A DNA stretch of 64,000 nucleotides. It comes from Pseudohongiella sp. O18. Its GTDB lineage: Bacteria; Pseudomonadota; Gammaproteobacteria; Pseudomonadales; Pseudohongiellaceae. The position numbers and the translations under genes were made by a program. Location of the stretch: the NCBI RefSeq assembly GCF_021729085.1, contig NZ_JAJSAR010000001.1:682001-746000 (forward strand), in the 5' to 3' direction. The notes beneath the pieces are model-generated. The model searched no databases. It saw only the letters and a program-made list of their open reading frames with translations, and was not told where the DNA came from. The first letter of the stretch is position 1. Each line of letters opens with the position of its first letter. Shown here piece after piece: positions 39,016 to 48,306 of the stretch.

Positions 39016-41133
39016 CTAAGCAACACCCTCATTGCTGCCTTGCTGAGCCAGCTTTGCCAGCAGACCGAATAACGCAGTGTCGTTAAGCAGCGCCATTTTT
39101 TCCCGGCGATTCATCCAAGCCAGAACCTCCGATACATCCGCAGCATCACTGAGTTTGAGCCTGGCGCCGGCGGCATCCATGTCCGGATCTCCGCGGCGTT
39201 TGACCGGACGCTCTCCGGCCAGATTGAAATGGCGGGACGCCTTTTCGCTGTCCGTTAACAGCAGCGGAACGTCCACGGCATCCACCACATTCTGGAACTC
39301 TTCCCGGTAGCGATCACGGTCGTTAATTTCCGGCGCAGAGGACACCTCTTCAGGAATCCGCAGCAGCCCCAGCCAGGCCAGCATTCGCGCAAAGCTTTTG
39401 CTGCCGCTGAGCGCTGACAGAGGGATCGACAGTACCAGGCCAGTAATAATTGGCAGCATCCAGTAAAGTAGCGGGTTTTGCAGCAACACCAGGCCTGCCA
39501 GCACGCTAATGCCGACCAGGGTGTGAAACCAGTGGTGCTTGAACAGCAGGCCCCAGTCGGTGCCATGGGTATCGCGCTGCTGAGTTGACCAGCCCGAATC
39601 CTTGCCACGAATTATTTCCCAGACCTGGCGGCTGTGAATCATCATAAATATGGGCGCAAAAAGTATCGAAAAGAACAGCTCAAGTGCCGCACTCAGTGTC
39701 AGCCGGATGGGCCCCATGGCACTGCGAACATCGCGCCGGAACAGGCCAGCCAGGTATCCCAGTAACTTGGGTAACAGCAGCACCGACATGGTGAACACAA
39801 ACAGCATGATCATGCGCTGTGAGTCAAATACTGGCCAGTGGGGGAATAGCTGAAAGTCGTCAGTGAAGTATTCAAAGCCCTGGGTTGCAATCTGTGCACT
39901 GATCAATAGGCCCACTGTCATCATGGCCAGCCATAGCGGCGATGCGATATAGCTCATCACGCCGATCAACATGTGCATGCGATTGGGCCAGCGCATGCCT
40001 CGTGTCGGAATCACGCCCAGATGCTGGATATTCCCCTGAGCCCAGCGTCTGTCCCGCACCGCAGAATCCAGCAGGGTAGGCGGGCTTTCCTCCCAGGAAC
40101 CTGTCTGTGCCGGCATCATGCGAACTGACCAGCCCGCTCGGCGAATCAGCGCTGCCTCCACGAAATCGTGTGACATGATATGACCACCAAATGGTCGTGG
40201 CCCGGACATGACGGGCAGTCCTGCCGCACTGGCGAAGGCAGAGACACGAATAATGGCATTGTGGCCCCAGTAATTACCGTCATCACCCTGCCAGGCGGTC
40301 ATACCATGCGCGACGACGGGTCCGTACAGCGTGCCAGCAAATTGCTGCAGACGGGCGAACAGCGTCTTGCCGGCGTAGAGTCGTGGCAAGGTCTGCAAAA
40401 TCCCACAGCCAGGATCCGCATCCATTTCCCTGACCATGAAAGTCAGGGTGTCGGCTGCAATCAGGCTGTCTGCGTCAAGCACGATCATATAGTCGTACCG
40501 AGCCCCCCAGCGGGTCACGAAATCCTGCACATTACCGGCCTTGCGCGCTGTGTTCATGTAGCGGCGCCGATACCAGACCGAAATGCGCCCTTGAAGGCGC
40601 TCGCGCAGCATGTCCACCGCAGCCGTTTCTTTGACCCACACATCCGGGTCGGTGGAATCAGAAATAATGAAAATCTCAAACCAGTGTTGTTGCTGTCTGG
40701 TGATCAATGCTTCAGCCATGGCCAATAATGCGGAGCAGGTGGCGGCAGGATCTTCGTTGTAGACTGGCATCAGCAAAGCGGTCTTGCCACGCGGCTGGGC
40801 GCCTGAACTGGCAGCGGCCTTGGGGTGGCCAAAAAACAGTCCGGCTATGGCGCCGGTTGCAGCCAATGCGATCCAGCCAAAGGTCAGCAGGTACAGGACC
40901 AGTAACAACCACTGCAGTCGGGTCACATCGCTGACCGAGATAATCAGATACATCTGGTAGCCGGCGTAGGCGGTTAGCGCCAACGCCCCAGGAAACGTGA
41001 TCAGTCTGGCCAGAAAGGTTGCCAGAGACTGCCAGCGAAATTGAACCTGCGGAGCAACCTTCAGATTCTGCGCTGGCATGTCCAGCGGCGCCGGCTGGGG
41101 TGTGGCGCCAACAATTTCCCTTATTGAGTCCAT
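39016..41133 (-). CDS. opgH: Osmoregulated periplasmic glucan glucosyltransferase OpgH
   Basis: This inner-membrane GT2 enzyme polymerises beta-1,2-linked glucose from UDP-glucose for osmoregulated periplasmic glucans. Visible motifs are LLMPVYNEDP, the DxD site in MIVLDADSLIAADT, and RDRRWAQGNIQHLG (the QxxRW-type motif), with hydrophobic segments on both sides. At 705 residues it is well short of E. coli OpgH (847); the missing part is mostly the cytoplasmic N-terminal region. Its ATG overlaps the opgG 3' end by 13 bases. Confidence 0.93.
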   Translation of the reverse strand: MDSIREIVGATPQPAPLDMPAQNLKVAPQVQFRWQSLATFLARLITFPGALALTAYAGYQMYLIISVSDVTRLQWLLLVLYLLTFGWIALAATGAIAGLFFGHPKAAASSGAQPRGKTALLMPVYNEDPAATCSALLAMAEALITRQQQHWFEIFIISDSTDPDVWVKETAAVDMLRERLQGRISVWYRRRYMNTARKAGNVQDFVTRWGARYDYMIVLDADSLIAADTLTFMVREMDADPGCGILQTLPRLYAGKTLFARLQQFAGTLYGPVVAHGMTAWQGDDGNYWGHNAIIRVSAFASAAGLPVMSGPRPFGGHIMSHDFVEAALIRRAGWSVRMMPAQTGSWEESPPTLLDSAVRDRRWAQGNIQHLGVIPTRGMRWPNRMHMLIGVMSYIASPLWLAMMTVGLLISAQIATQGFEYFTDDFQLFPHWPVFDSQRMIMLFVFTMSVLLLPKLLGYLAGLFRRDVRSAMGPIRLTLSAALELFFSILFAPIFMMIHSRQVWEIIRGKDSGWSTQQRDTHGTDWGLLFKHHWFHTLVGISVLAGLVLLQNPLLYWMLPIITGLVLSIPLSALSGSKSFARMLAWLGLLRIPEEVSSAPEINDRDRYREEFQNVVDAVDVPLLLTDSEKASRHFNLAGERPVKRRGDPDMDAAGARLKLSDAADVSEVLAWMNRREKMALLNDTALFGLLAKLAQQGSNEGVA

Positions 41134-42731
41134 CTATATATCCAGGTTTCGCCCCACTGTTTATCATTGACGTGCAGAGTCACGCGTAATTCCATCAGAT
41201 CGGCACGGCCCGGGTCGATCCTGATAAAGGCGCGATACTGACCCGTCGCCTGGACCAGCGTACCACTTGTGTCGATCAGGGTACCGGCGCTATTCGTGAC
41301 ACGTATCTCGACGGCGTCGGAATCCGTGATGACATTGGGAATCGTGTCACCACCTGCGTAGTCGATTACAAATACCATGTCATCGCCATTTATCGACTGA
41401 CCGCGGCTGGTGTCGGTAATCCGCCCCACCTCCAGCTCATACGGGCCAACCGGGCCCCAGTGCATGCGATACCGGTAATCATACTGGTTGCCGGGTTGCA
41501 GACTGTCTTCGGGCTGCCAGTAAGCCACGATGTTGTCGTGAACTTCCTGCGGTGTGGGAATCTCAACCAGAACCACCTCACCAACGCCCCAGTTTTCCAA
41601 TGGCTCTATCCACAGCGAGGTGCGCTTGTCATAGCGAGCTTCGCTGTCGTTAAAATCTTCGAACTGATTGTGACGCTGCATCAATCCAAAGCCTTTGAGA
41701 GAGGACGATGCGGAGGATACAAACGATGAAGACTGCAGGCGCCGCGGGTTGGCCAGCGGGCGCCATATCTGCTCGCCGTTCTGCATCATGATCTGCAGCC
41801 CGTCGGAATCATGCACCGCCCGGCGGTAATCGTCATAGCGACTGCGGTTGGTGTCGTCAAACATGAACATGGAGGTCAGCGGTGCGATGCCGTAGTGCGT
41901 CATTTCCTCACGGGGGAAGAGAGAGGCCTCTACGTCCATGACGGTCGAATCGCCCGGCCGTATATCAAATCGGAAGGCACCGGTGGTTGATGGGCTGTCG
42001 AGCAGAGCGTGGATCACAATCTTCTCAGCACCCACCTCCGGCCGCTCTATCCAGAAATCCGTGAAATAAGGGAACTCCTCACCTTCCGGGCGGGCGGTAT
42101 TGATCGCCATGCCGCGCGCTGAAAGCCCATAGAACTGGTCCTTGGCCGTGCCCCGAAAGTAGCTGGCACCCTGGAAAACCAGGAACTCCTCGAAGCGATC
42201 GGGTGTATTGATCGGGTGATATACGCGGAAACCCGAGTAACCCTGAGCGTCAAAGTTCTGTACGTCGCTGATGCCTTCCTCATACCGGAATATGTCGGTG
42301 GTGTAGAGCACCTGACGCGATACACCGCCCACTACCAGATTGATATTGACGGGGGTGGTGTACAAAAAACCCGGGTGGAAAAGATCGAGCGTAAAATTCC
42401 TATCCTGTCGTGCCCAGATAGCCGCATACGGATCGAAAGAAATGCGTCGATACTCGTCATAGTCGAGTTCGTTAAGTGGATTGTCCTCATCAAGTGCCGG
42501 CAGTTCGAAAGGCTGCTCAGCCAGTGATCGTGCGTGTTCAAGCAGCCACTGGCGACTGAATCGATGTGTAAGACGCTCTGGTTCTGCCGAGGCGGTGCTG
42601 GCGGCAGTGCCGGTCGGGCTGGTGGCTCCTGACGGCTGTGACTGCGTCAGTACCGGCGCTGCAAAAACCAGAACGACCGTACAAATGAGCGCGGTCAATA
42701 TGGCGTAAGCGGGGGACTTTCTGATAACCAT
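41121..42731 (-). CDS. opgG: Periplasmic glucan biosynthesis protein OpgG
   Basis: Periplasmic partner of OpgH in glucan branching and release. The 536-residue protein has a signal peptide (hydrophobic core about residues 10-28), the N-terminal OpgG beta-sandwich (LDLFHPGFLYTTPVNINLV) and the family block FDIRPGDSTVMDVEASLFPR. AGGAAAG precedes the ATG. First gene of the opgGH operon, with a long upstream spacer that contains an 18-bp palindrome. Confidence 0.94.
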   Translation of the reverse strand: MVIRKSPAYAILTALICTVVLVFAAPVLTQSQPSGATSPTGTAASTASAEPERLTHRFSRQWLLEHARSLAEQPFELPALDEDNPLNELDYDEYRRISFDPYAAIWARQDRNFTLDLFHPGFLYTTPVNINLVVGGVSRQVLYTTDIFRYEEGISDVQNFDAQGYSGFRVYHPINTPDRFEEFLVFQGASYFRGTAKDQFYGLSARGMAINTARPEGEEFPYFTDFWIERPEVGAEKIVIHALLDSPSTTGAFRFDIRPGDSTVMDVEASLFPREEMTHYGIAPLTSMFMFDDTNRSRYDDYRRAVHDSDGLQIMMQNGEQIWRPLANPRRLQSSSFVSSASSSLKGFGLMQRHNQFEDFNDSEARYDKRTSLWIEPLENWGVGEVVLVEIPTPQEVHDNIVAYWQPEDSLQPGNQYDYRYRMHWGPVGPYELEVGRITDTSRGQSINGDDMVFVIDYAGGDTIPNVITDSDAVEIRVTNSAGTLIDTSGTLVQATGQYRAFIRIDPGRADLMELRVTLHVNDKQWGETWIYRWTQ

Positions 42732-43180
42732 TTACTTTCCTCAAAATTTCCCTGAATCCTCAAGACAGACCAGTACTGTAGATACTGTTTAAATCGCTAT
42801 CGGGATCATTGGATGTTTGGAAGGCAGGCGTATACACTGGGGCTGGGAGCGATCGATCAGTACTGATCGACATCATCCATGCACAACTGCAGGGCACACC
42901 GCATACCTTTCGGCAACGATCCTTTGACCAATTCAGTCCCAGCCATGGTGGCTGGATCAGTCATTGTGTACCTTTTAACCCACAGTCATAGTTGCGACCA
43001 TCATACAGCCGGTAAGTTCCGCGCGTAAGTCCCGCGCAAAAATATTTTTTCTATCGATTGCTCCGAAAACCCTGCTATTGTTGAGTCTGACGTCGGCAAT
43101 CGGTCCAGGCTGGGCTACACTGCGTATACCAACACGAGCTCTTACTTCTCTTTTATCTAGCGACAGGCCCGGATTCGATC
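42732..43180. other. 449-base divergent intergenic region
   Basis: This stretch between opgG (minus) and the sulfatase-like gene (plus) has no convincing gene; the short frames in it lack ribosome sites and family likeness. It must hold promoters for both directions. The clearest element is a perfect 18-bp palindrome at 42853-42870. An A/T-rich tract (AAAAATATTTTTTCTATCGATTG, about 43038-43060) could belong to the plus-strand promoter. Confidence 0.6.
42853..42870. promoter_or_regulatory. Perfect 18-bp palindrome, likely operator
   Basis: TCGATCAGTACTGATCGA reads identically on both strands and lies 122 bases upstream of the opgG ATG. A related core, CAGTACTG, recurs at 42771-42778, 87 bases closer to opgG. 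The pair could be sites for a dimeric regulator. I do not recognise a known consensus. Confidence 0.5.
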
Positions 43181-44851
43181 TTGCGTTTTACTCTTCGCAC
43201 TTCCCCATTTGCTCATTACGCGATGACGATCTCGGCGTTCGCTGTGCTGTTCCTCGCACTGGTTCTACCCAATCGCCTGGACTGGATATCACCAGCAGCT
43301 TTCACGATGTTTCCGCTGGAGCTGATCCTCATCGGGATACTCCTGCTTGCTCCCGGGCGTAGCGGCACCGTGCTTCGAATCCTGCTGTCAGTTCTGCTGG
43401 GCCTGAGTCTGGTACTCAGAGGGGCTGACCTGGCGACTCACGAGATGTTCGCCCGGCCGTTTAATCTTATTTTTGATGGGCATCTGCTGGCCGATGGCAG
43501 TCGCTTGTTGACTGGAGTGCTGGGAAGCGTCGCTGCTGTTGCTGTCGGTATTTTGCTGGCATTGATGGTCGCCCTGCTTTGTGTGCTGGCATTTCTGGTG
43601 CTTGGTCGCATACAGCAGACCTTGCGAATAAAACCCAGGCTGTCCGGCGTGACTCTGCTAGTGCTGCTGACTGCCTGGTGCGCGCTTGACACATTCAGGT
43701 GGGTGGAGCGGCCACGAACCGACGCCTACGCCTGGCATCAGCTAAGACTGCACGCCGAAGATACCTGGCGAAGCTGGCAGGACATTCAGGAATTTGCGGC
43801 CACCGTCGGTGTCGATGAGTGGTCTGACCGTCTCGGTGATCAGCTGTTTGATCGCTTGCGTGGTAAAGATGTGCTGGTGATTTTTGCTGAGTCCTACGGG
43901 CGCATGCTGCTTGAACGAGAGCCGTTTGCCGACCAGATGCGTGATGCATTGTTGCAATCCGAAACGGTGCTGCGTGACGATGGATTTGAAATGCAGAGCG
44001 CATTTCTGACGGCACCTACCGTCGGTGGCCTTAGCTGGCTGGCGCATGCGTCCGCACTCGCAGGCACCTGGATCGACAGCGAGACTCGTTACAAAAGTCT
44101 GGTCATGAGCGAGCGAGCCACGCTAAACCGATTGTTCAGAGACGCAGGCTGGCGAACCGTCGCCGCGATGCCGGCAATCAGCATGGCCTGGCCTGAGGGT
44201 CAGTATTATGGCTACGATCACATTTATGATGCACACAATTTTGGATATCGGGGATTACCTTTCAATTGGGTGACCATGCCCGATCAATATGTCCTGTCTG
44301 CATTACATGAGCGGGAACTCAGTGAGCAGGTGCGTCCCCCAGTCATGGCCGAGGTCGCACTGATCTCCTCGCATGCACCATGGACTCCGGTGGCGCAGCT
44401 GGTGCCCTGGGCAAAGGTTGGCGATGGGCGCATTTTTGACCAGCAGGCCCAGGCCGGTCCGACACCAGAGGAAGTCTGGCAGAATGTTGAATCAATCCGC
44501 GATCACTATCGACGCTCGATTGAGTACATGCTGGAATCCGTAGTTTCTTACGTAAAACATTATGGAAACGACAATCTCGTTGTTCTGCTTTTGGGCGATC
44601 ACCCGCCTGCGCCTTTAGTATCAGGTGATCCGGAAGGACGTGATGTCCCTGTGCATCTGATCGCGCGAGATCCGGCCGTATTCGAGGCTGTATCGCAGTG
44701 GCGCTGGCAGCCAGGAATGCTGCCGGACGAGAACGCGCCGGTATGGCGTATGGATCAACTGCGAGATAGATTTGTAGACGCCTTCTCCAGCACCCGTTTG
44801 CCTCTGGAAAAAACGGGCTCTGGCGGATCAACAGCAACAGGAGCCAGGTAA
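43181..44851 (+). CDS. Sulfatase-like (alkaline phosphatase superfamily) membrane enzyme
   Basis: This 556-residue protein has an N-terminal block of about five membrane segments (residues 14-170) and a C-terminal periplasmic sulfatase-fold domain. The domain has VLVIFAESYGR (metal-binding start), a TAPTVGGLSWLAHASALAG segment likely holding the nucleophile, and LLLGDHPPAP near the end. The architecture resembles phosphoethanolamine or phosphoglycerol transferases, so it may transfer a lipid-derived phospho group to a periplasmic acceptor. TTG at 43181 is the longest start; ATG at 43223 is an alternative. Its TAA overlaps the next ATG (TAATG). Confidence 0.8.
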   Translation: MRFTLRTSPFAHYAMTISAFAVLFLALVLPNRLDWISPAAFTMFPLELILIGILLLAPGRSGTVLRILLSVLLGLSLVLRGADLATHEMFARPFNLIFDGHLLADGSRLLTGVLGSVAAVAVGILLALMVALLCVLAFLVLGRIQQTLRIKPRLSGVTLLVLLTAWCALDTFRWVERPRTDAYAWHQLRLHAEDTWRSWQDIQEFAATVGVDEWSDRLGDQLFDRLRGKDVLVIFAESYGRMLLEREPFADQMRDALLQSETVLRDDGFEMQSAFLTAPTVGGLSWLAHASALAGTWIDSETRYKSLVMSERATLNRLFRDAGWRTVAAMPAISMAWPEGQYYGYDHIYDAHNFGYRGLPFNWVTMPDQYVLSALHERELSEQVRPPVMAEVALISSHAPWTPVAQLVPWAKVGDGRIFDQQAQAGPTPEEVWQNVESIRDHYRRSIEYMLESVVSYVKHYGNDNLVVLLLGDHPPAPLVSGDPEGRDVPVHLIARDPAVFEAVSQWRWQPGMLPDENAPVWRMDQLRDRFVDAFSSTRLPLEKTGSGGSTATGAR

Positions 44852-45624
44852 TGCAGACGCAAGCTAATACGACTTCCCTGGCGACCCGGCTGCGCGAGCG
44901 ATGGGGGCTGACAAGATCTTTACTGATGTACTACGGCATTCCGGGACGTCAGGCACGGATGCGAAACTTCTACAGGCAGTTCATATCACCGGGCGATCTG
45001 TGTTTCGACATCGGGGCGCATGTTGGCAATCGGCTTAAGGCGTGGCAGGCACTGGGTGCACGCTCCGTTGCCGTGGAGCCACAGCCGTTGCTGATGCAGA
45101 CCCTACAAAGCCGCTACGCCAGCGCAGAGGACATTGATCTCGTGGCCCAGGCGATTGGTGCGCAGCCAGGTGAGGCAACGCTGCACATCAGCACTCAGAC
45201 GCCGACTGTGACAACCATGTCCCAGGAATGGATAACACAGGTAAAACAGGACGCCTCATTCGAGCGTGTTAAATGGGATCGTCAGCTTGTGGTGCCGGTA
45301 ATCACGCTGGACCAGCTGATTGCCGCAAAAGGCGAGCCGGTGTTCTGCAAAATTGACGTGGAAGGATTTGAGCTGCAGGTCCTGCAGGGATTATCGCGCC
45401 CGCTTCGCAGCCTGTCGTTTGAGTACATCCCTGCAGCAATATCGATGGCGACCGATTGCATTAATCGCCTCGAAGAGCTCGGCAACTATGAGTACAACCT
45501 GGCACCTGGTGAGTCACATCGACTACGCTATGATCAATGGCTTGCGGCTGACGATATGCGACAGCAGCTGAAGAACATTAGCCAGGGCAGTGGCGATGTC
45601 TACGCCAGGCTGCGCACTCGCTGA
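44851..45624 (+). CDS. FkbM-family methyltransferase
   Basis: SAM-dependent O-methyltransferase of 257 residues. Motif I reads CFDIGAHVGNRLKAW (about residues 52-66), followed by AVEPQPLLMQTL and the FkbM hallmark FCKIDVEGFELQVLQGL. These enzymes usually methylate sugar hydroxyls or secondary metabolites. The TAATG overlap with the sulfatase-like gene means coupled translation. It is convergent with the next methyltransferase, with only 25 bases between stops. Confidence 0.88.
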   Translation: MQTQANTTSLATRLRERWGLTRSLLMYYGIPGRQARMRNFYRQFISPGDLCFDIGAHVGNRLKAWQALGARSVAVEPQPLLMQTLQSRYASAEDIDLVAQAIGAQPGEATLHISTQTPTVTTMSQEWITQVKQDASFERVKWDRQLVVPVITLDQLIAAKGEPVFCKIDVEGFELQVLQGLSRPLRSLSFEYIPAAISMATDCINRLEELGNYEYNLAPGESHRLRYDQWLAADDMRQQLKNISQGSGDVYARLRTR

Positions 45625-45649
45625 TTGCTGACCTGTACACGGCTACCCT

Positions 45650-46495
45650 CTACCTGCTCACGTGCTGCGGAAGCGCCAACAGATCCATGTGTCCCACACT
45701 GCAGCTGCCGGTATGTACATTGGCCAGGCGAAAGTTTATCCATTCCTGCAGTTCTGCCTGCTCAATTGACGACTGCACCGCATTGGCGATGCCATGTATC
45801 AGCTCGGTCATCAGTTGAGTGTCACCAGCAGTGCCATGATTGCCGCGCAGCAGCCACGGACTGCTTGCCGATAACACAGTGTAGCCGGCAGCGGTCAACA
45901 CCTGAGTGAGGCAGGCGGAGGCATGTGGGCCGAGTGCCGGACCAAAGCCTTTATCCCGGCGCTGGTCCTGATTAAAAGCCTGTAACACTGTCATATCCAG
46001 CTTGTGAGCCGGAGTCCAGCGAGTAATGCCGTCATAGTTCAGTGCTGTATACACGGCGATCGGATGAGTCTGGCTGGCAATGGAGGCGACCAGGGATTCA
46101 ATAAACTCAGCGGACACAAGGTCAAACAGTGCTGACGCGGTTAACAGATTTATATCGCTGAGGGAGAGATGCTCTGGCTGAGCCAGATCTGCCACCCGGG
46201 TTTCCAGGCTGTGCCCGGCTCCGTAACGTTCAGACGCCACGCTCAGCAGGTCGGCATCGTGGTCAATCAGACGCCAGGCATATCGACCGGTTTCAATGCC
46301 GCCTGCGGCGAATGCGCGCAGCGTGGATCCGGTACCCGAACCGAGGTCTGCAATCATGGGCTGCTGCCTGTCGCGAGACTGCTCAGACGACGACTGATCC
46401 AGCCACTGCTGGGCACGTGCCAGCAGTGCAACATCACGCGCACGCAGGTCTGCAGCCTCACGTAAATCGAGCCAGTCGACACTGAACCCGGCCAT
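45650..46495 (-). CDS. Class I SAM-dependent methyltransferase
   Basis: This 281-residue protein has motif I IADLGSGTGSTLRAF (about residues 48-62), followed by LIDHDADLLSVA. The middle block FDLVSAEFIESLV is typical of uncharacterised small-molecule methyltransferases. Its start overlaps the end of the glycosyltransferase gene, so the two are translated from one minus-strand message. The substrate is unknown; the setting suggests the product of the neighbouring GTP-derived pathway. Confidence 0.8.
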   Translation of the reverse strand: MAGFSVDWLDLREAADLRARDVALLARAQQWLDQSSSEQSRDRQQPMIADLGSGTGSTLRAFAAGGIETGRYAWRLIDHDADLLSVASERYGAGHSLETRVADLAQPEHLSLSDINLLTASALFDLVSAEFIESLVASIASQTHPIAVYTALNYDGITRWTPAHKLDMTVLQAFNQDQRRDKGFGPALGPHASACLTQVLTAAGYTVLSASSPWLLRGNHGTAGDTQLMTELIHGIANAVQSSIEQAELQEWINFRLANVHTGSCSVGHMDLLALPQHVSR

Positions 46496-47577
46496 TAGTA
46501 ATCACTCCTGTTTGCCAACTCTTCAGTTAAGTTCAGCACCAGCATTGCGCTGTCCCTCCAGCCAGGCAGTGCCAGGGCTGCCTGCCTCGCGCCGCGCTGT
46601 AAGGCCTGTCGCCGCGAGCTGTCGGTAAGCACCTCGCGCAAGGCGGCGGCAAGCGCCTCTGCGTCATCGGCAGGTACCAGAATGCCAGCAGACGCTGGCA
46701 CAACATCGGGGACAGCTCCGGCGCGCGCTGCGATGACCGGTAAACCCGCTGCCAGCGCCTCAGCAAAGACCATTCCATAGCCCTCAAATCTTGATGGCAG
46801 CACAAACAGATCAGCCTGCTGATATTCGGGCTGCAGATTTTCCACTGATCCGACGAAATCAATACGCCGGGCCAGCTGCTCTTGGTTCACTTGTGCTTTC
46901 AATTGCTGGGCCCACTCCCGGTCGAAATGGTCGCCGCCGACGAAACGTGCCTGCCACGGCAGATCCTTCAGTGCGCCGAGTGACTCAATCAGCACATCAT
47001 GCGCTTTACGGCGAGTCAGTGAGGCAACCGTCAACAGGCGGGGAGGATTACCAGTACAGGGGGCGAATTCGCTTCGATCAGTGCCGGGGCAGGCCACCAG
47101 GATGCTGTTTGTGTCGAGATCGAACTGATTGCGCAATATTTCTGCGGTATGAGGACTGGTGACAACTGTCGCACGAGCGCAATGCAGAGAGCGCTTTTCG
47201 GAGTGATGCAGGGCGTCCTGCTGCGCAGCACTCAGACCCGCCTCAAGTGATAATGGATGATGACACAGGGCAATCAGGCTCAGCCGCCTGGCGTGGCGAC
47301 TGACAATCTGATCCATGACGCCCATTGCCAGGCCATCAATCATGACCTGGGCGCCATCGGGGATAGCTGAAAGTTTCTGCTCAGCATCAACAAGCGCGTC
47401 TTTATCTGGTGTCGGAAAGCGGTCCGACAGCGCAATCGGAATGACCTGTTTGCCAAGCGTACGCAGCTCACTGATCAATCGCCGATCATAGTGATAGCCG
47501 CCAGTGGGTGTGCCGAGATCTCCAGGGAAAACAAAGTAGAGGGGCAGGGTGCTCACAGCTGATTTGATCCGTTCCAA
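46495..47577 (-). CDS. Glycosyltransferase family 4 protein
   Basis: This 360-residue GT-B fold transferase has an N-terminal acceptor domain with FPGDLGTPTGGYHYDRRL. Its C-terminal donor domain (about 175-345) has ASLTRRKAHDVLIESL and the EX7E motif in FEGYGMVFAEALAAGLPVIA. It is encoded divergently from ribA across about 100 bases, so both promoters must lie there. It probably glycosylates the product of this locus. Confidence 0.88.
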   Translation of the reverse strand: MERIKSAVSTLPLYFVFPGDLGTPTGGYHYDRRLISELRTLGKQVIPIALSDRFPTPDKDALVDAEQKLSAIPDGAQVMIDGLAMGVMDQIVSRHARRLSLIALCHHPLSLEAGLSAAQQDALHHSEKRSLHCARATVVTSPHTAEILRNQFDLDTNSILVACPGTDRSEFAPCTGNPPRLLTVASLTRRKAHDVLIESLGALKDLPWQARFVGGDHFDREWAQQLKAQVNQEQLARRIDFVGSVENLQPEYQQADLFVLPSRFEGYGMVFAEALAAGLPVIAARAGAVPDVVPASAGILVPADDAEALAAALREVLTDSSRRQALQRGARQAALALPGWRDSAMLVLNLTEELANRSDY

Positions 47578-47678
47578 TGCAACAGTCGTAATCTAATTAA
47601 CAGTCAGACCACCTTACCACGGCGCTGACCCGGAAACTGCAAGTTTCAGTCAAAACAGTCAATCTAGAAGAGCGTGCC
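47578..47678. promoter_or_regulatory. Divergent promoter region of the glycosyltransferase and ribA-like operons
   Basis: Only about 100 bases separate the two divergent starts, so promoters for both arms of the locus are probably here and may be co-regulated. I see an A/T-rich centre (AACAGTCGTAATCTAATTAACAG) but no motif I can assign with confidence. Confidence 0.5.
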
Positions 47679-48302
47679 ATGAGCAAACAATCGCTATCCG
47701 TCACCCGCAAAGTCTGCGCCAGAATTCCTACCGACCACGGCGACTTTCAATTGTGTCACTTCGCCAACACCCTGGACGATAAAGAGCACCTTGCCCTCTA
47801 CATGGGCAATCCGGCTTCGGTCGATCCGGTGCTGGTCCGTGTCCACTCTGAGTGTTTCACCGGTGATGTGCTGGGGTCGCGGCGATGTGACTGTGGTGAA
47901 CAACTCGACCGGGCGATGGCCATGATTGCTGAGGCTGGCACCGGCGTGATTCTCTATCTGCGACAGGAAGGCCGCGGCATCGGTTTGCCAGATAAACTGC
48001 GCGCCTACAATCTGCAGGATCAGGGGTACGATACAGTTGATGCCAACCTGATGCTGGGTCATGTGGCAGATGGACGCGATTACTCACTGGCGGCCTTGAT
48101 GCTGCAGGATCTGGGAGTGCGTTCAGTGCGATTGATGACCAATAACCCCGCCAAGATCGATGCACTGACTACGGCTGGCGTTAACATAGCCGAGCGCGTG
48201 TCGCTGCAGATCCCCGCCAACAACGACAATTTCGATTACCTGTTGACCAAAGCCCAGCGAATGGCTCATCTTTTGCCACTGAGTTCCCTAAACAGTCAGT
48301 GA
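47679..48302 (+). CDS. ribA: GTP cyclohydrolase II
   Basis: Converts GTP to 2,5-diamino-6-ribosylamino-4-pyrimidinone 5'-phosphate, formate and pyrophosphate. The 207-residue protein keeps the zinc ligands Cys59, Cys70 and Cys72 with normal spacing (SECFTGDVLGSRRCDCGEQ), the YLRQEGRGIGL catalytic strand and MTNNPAKI. It is a stand-alone GCH II without the RibB domain. It heads a plus-strand operon with a RibD-type reductase, an MDR enzyme and a PTPS-like protein, so it may feed a special pathway rather than, or besides, flavin synthesis. Confidence 0.93.
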   Translation: MSKQSLSVTRKVCARIPTDHGDFQLCHFANTLDDKEHLALYMGNPASVDPVLVRVHSECFTGDVLGSRRCDCGEQLDRAMAMIAEAGTGVILYLRQEGRGIGLPDKLRAYNLQDQGYDTVDANLMLGHVADGRDYSLAALMLQDLGVRSVRLMTNNPAKIDALTTAGVNIAERVSLQIPANNDNFDYLLTKAQRMAHLLPLSSLNSQ

Positions 48303-48306
48303 CTTC

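Noticed and set aside
42771-42865. CAGTACTG as a genome-specific regulatory word
   Set aside because: The same 8-mer arises repeatedly inside the giant gene from Gln-Tyr-Trp codons and in other places, so only the extended 18-bp palindrome is reported.
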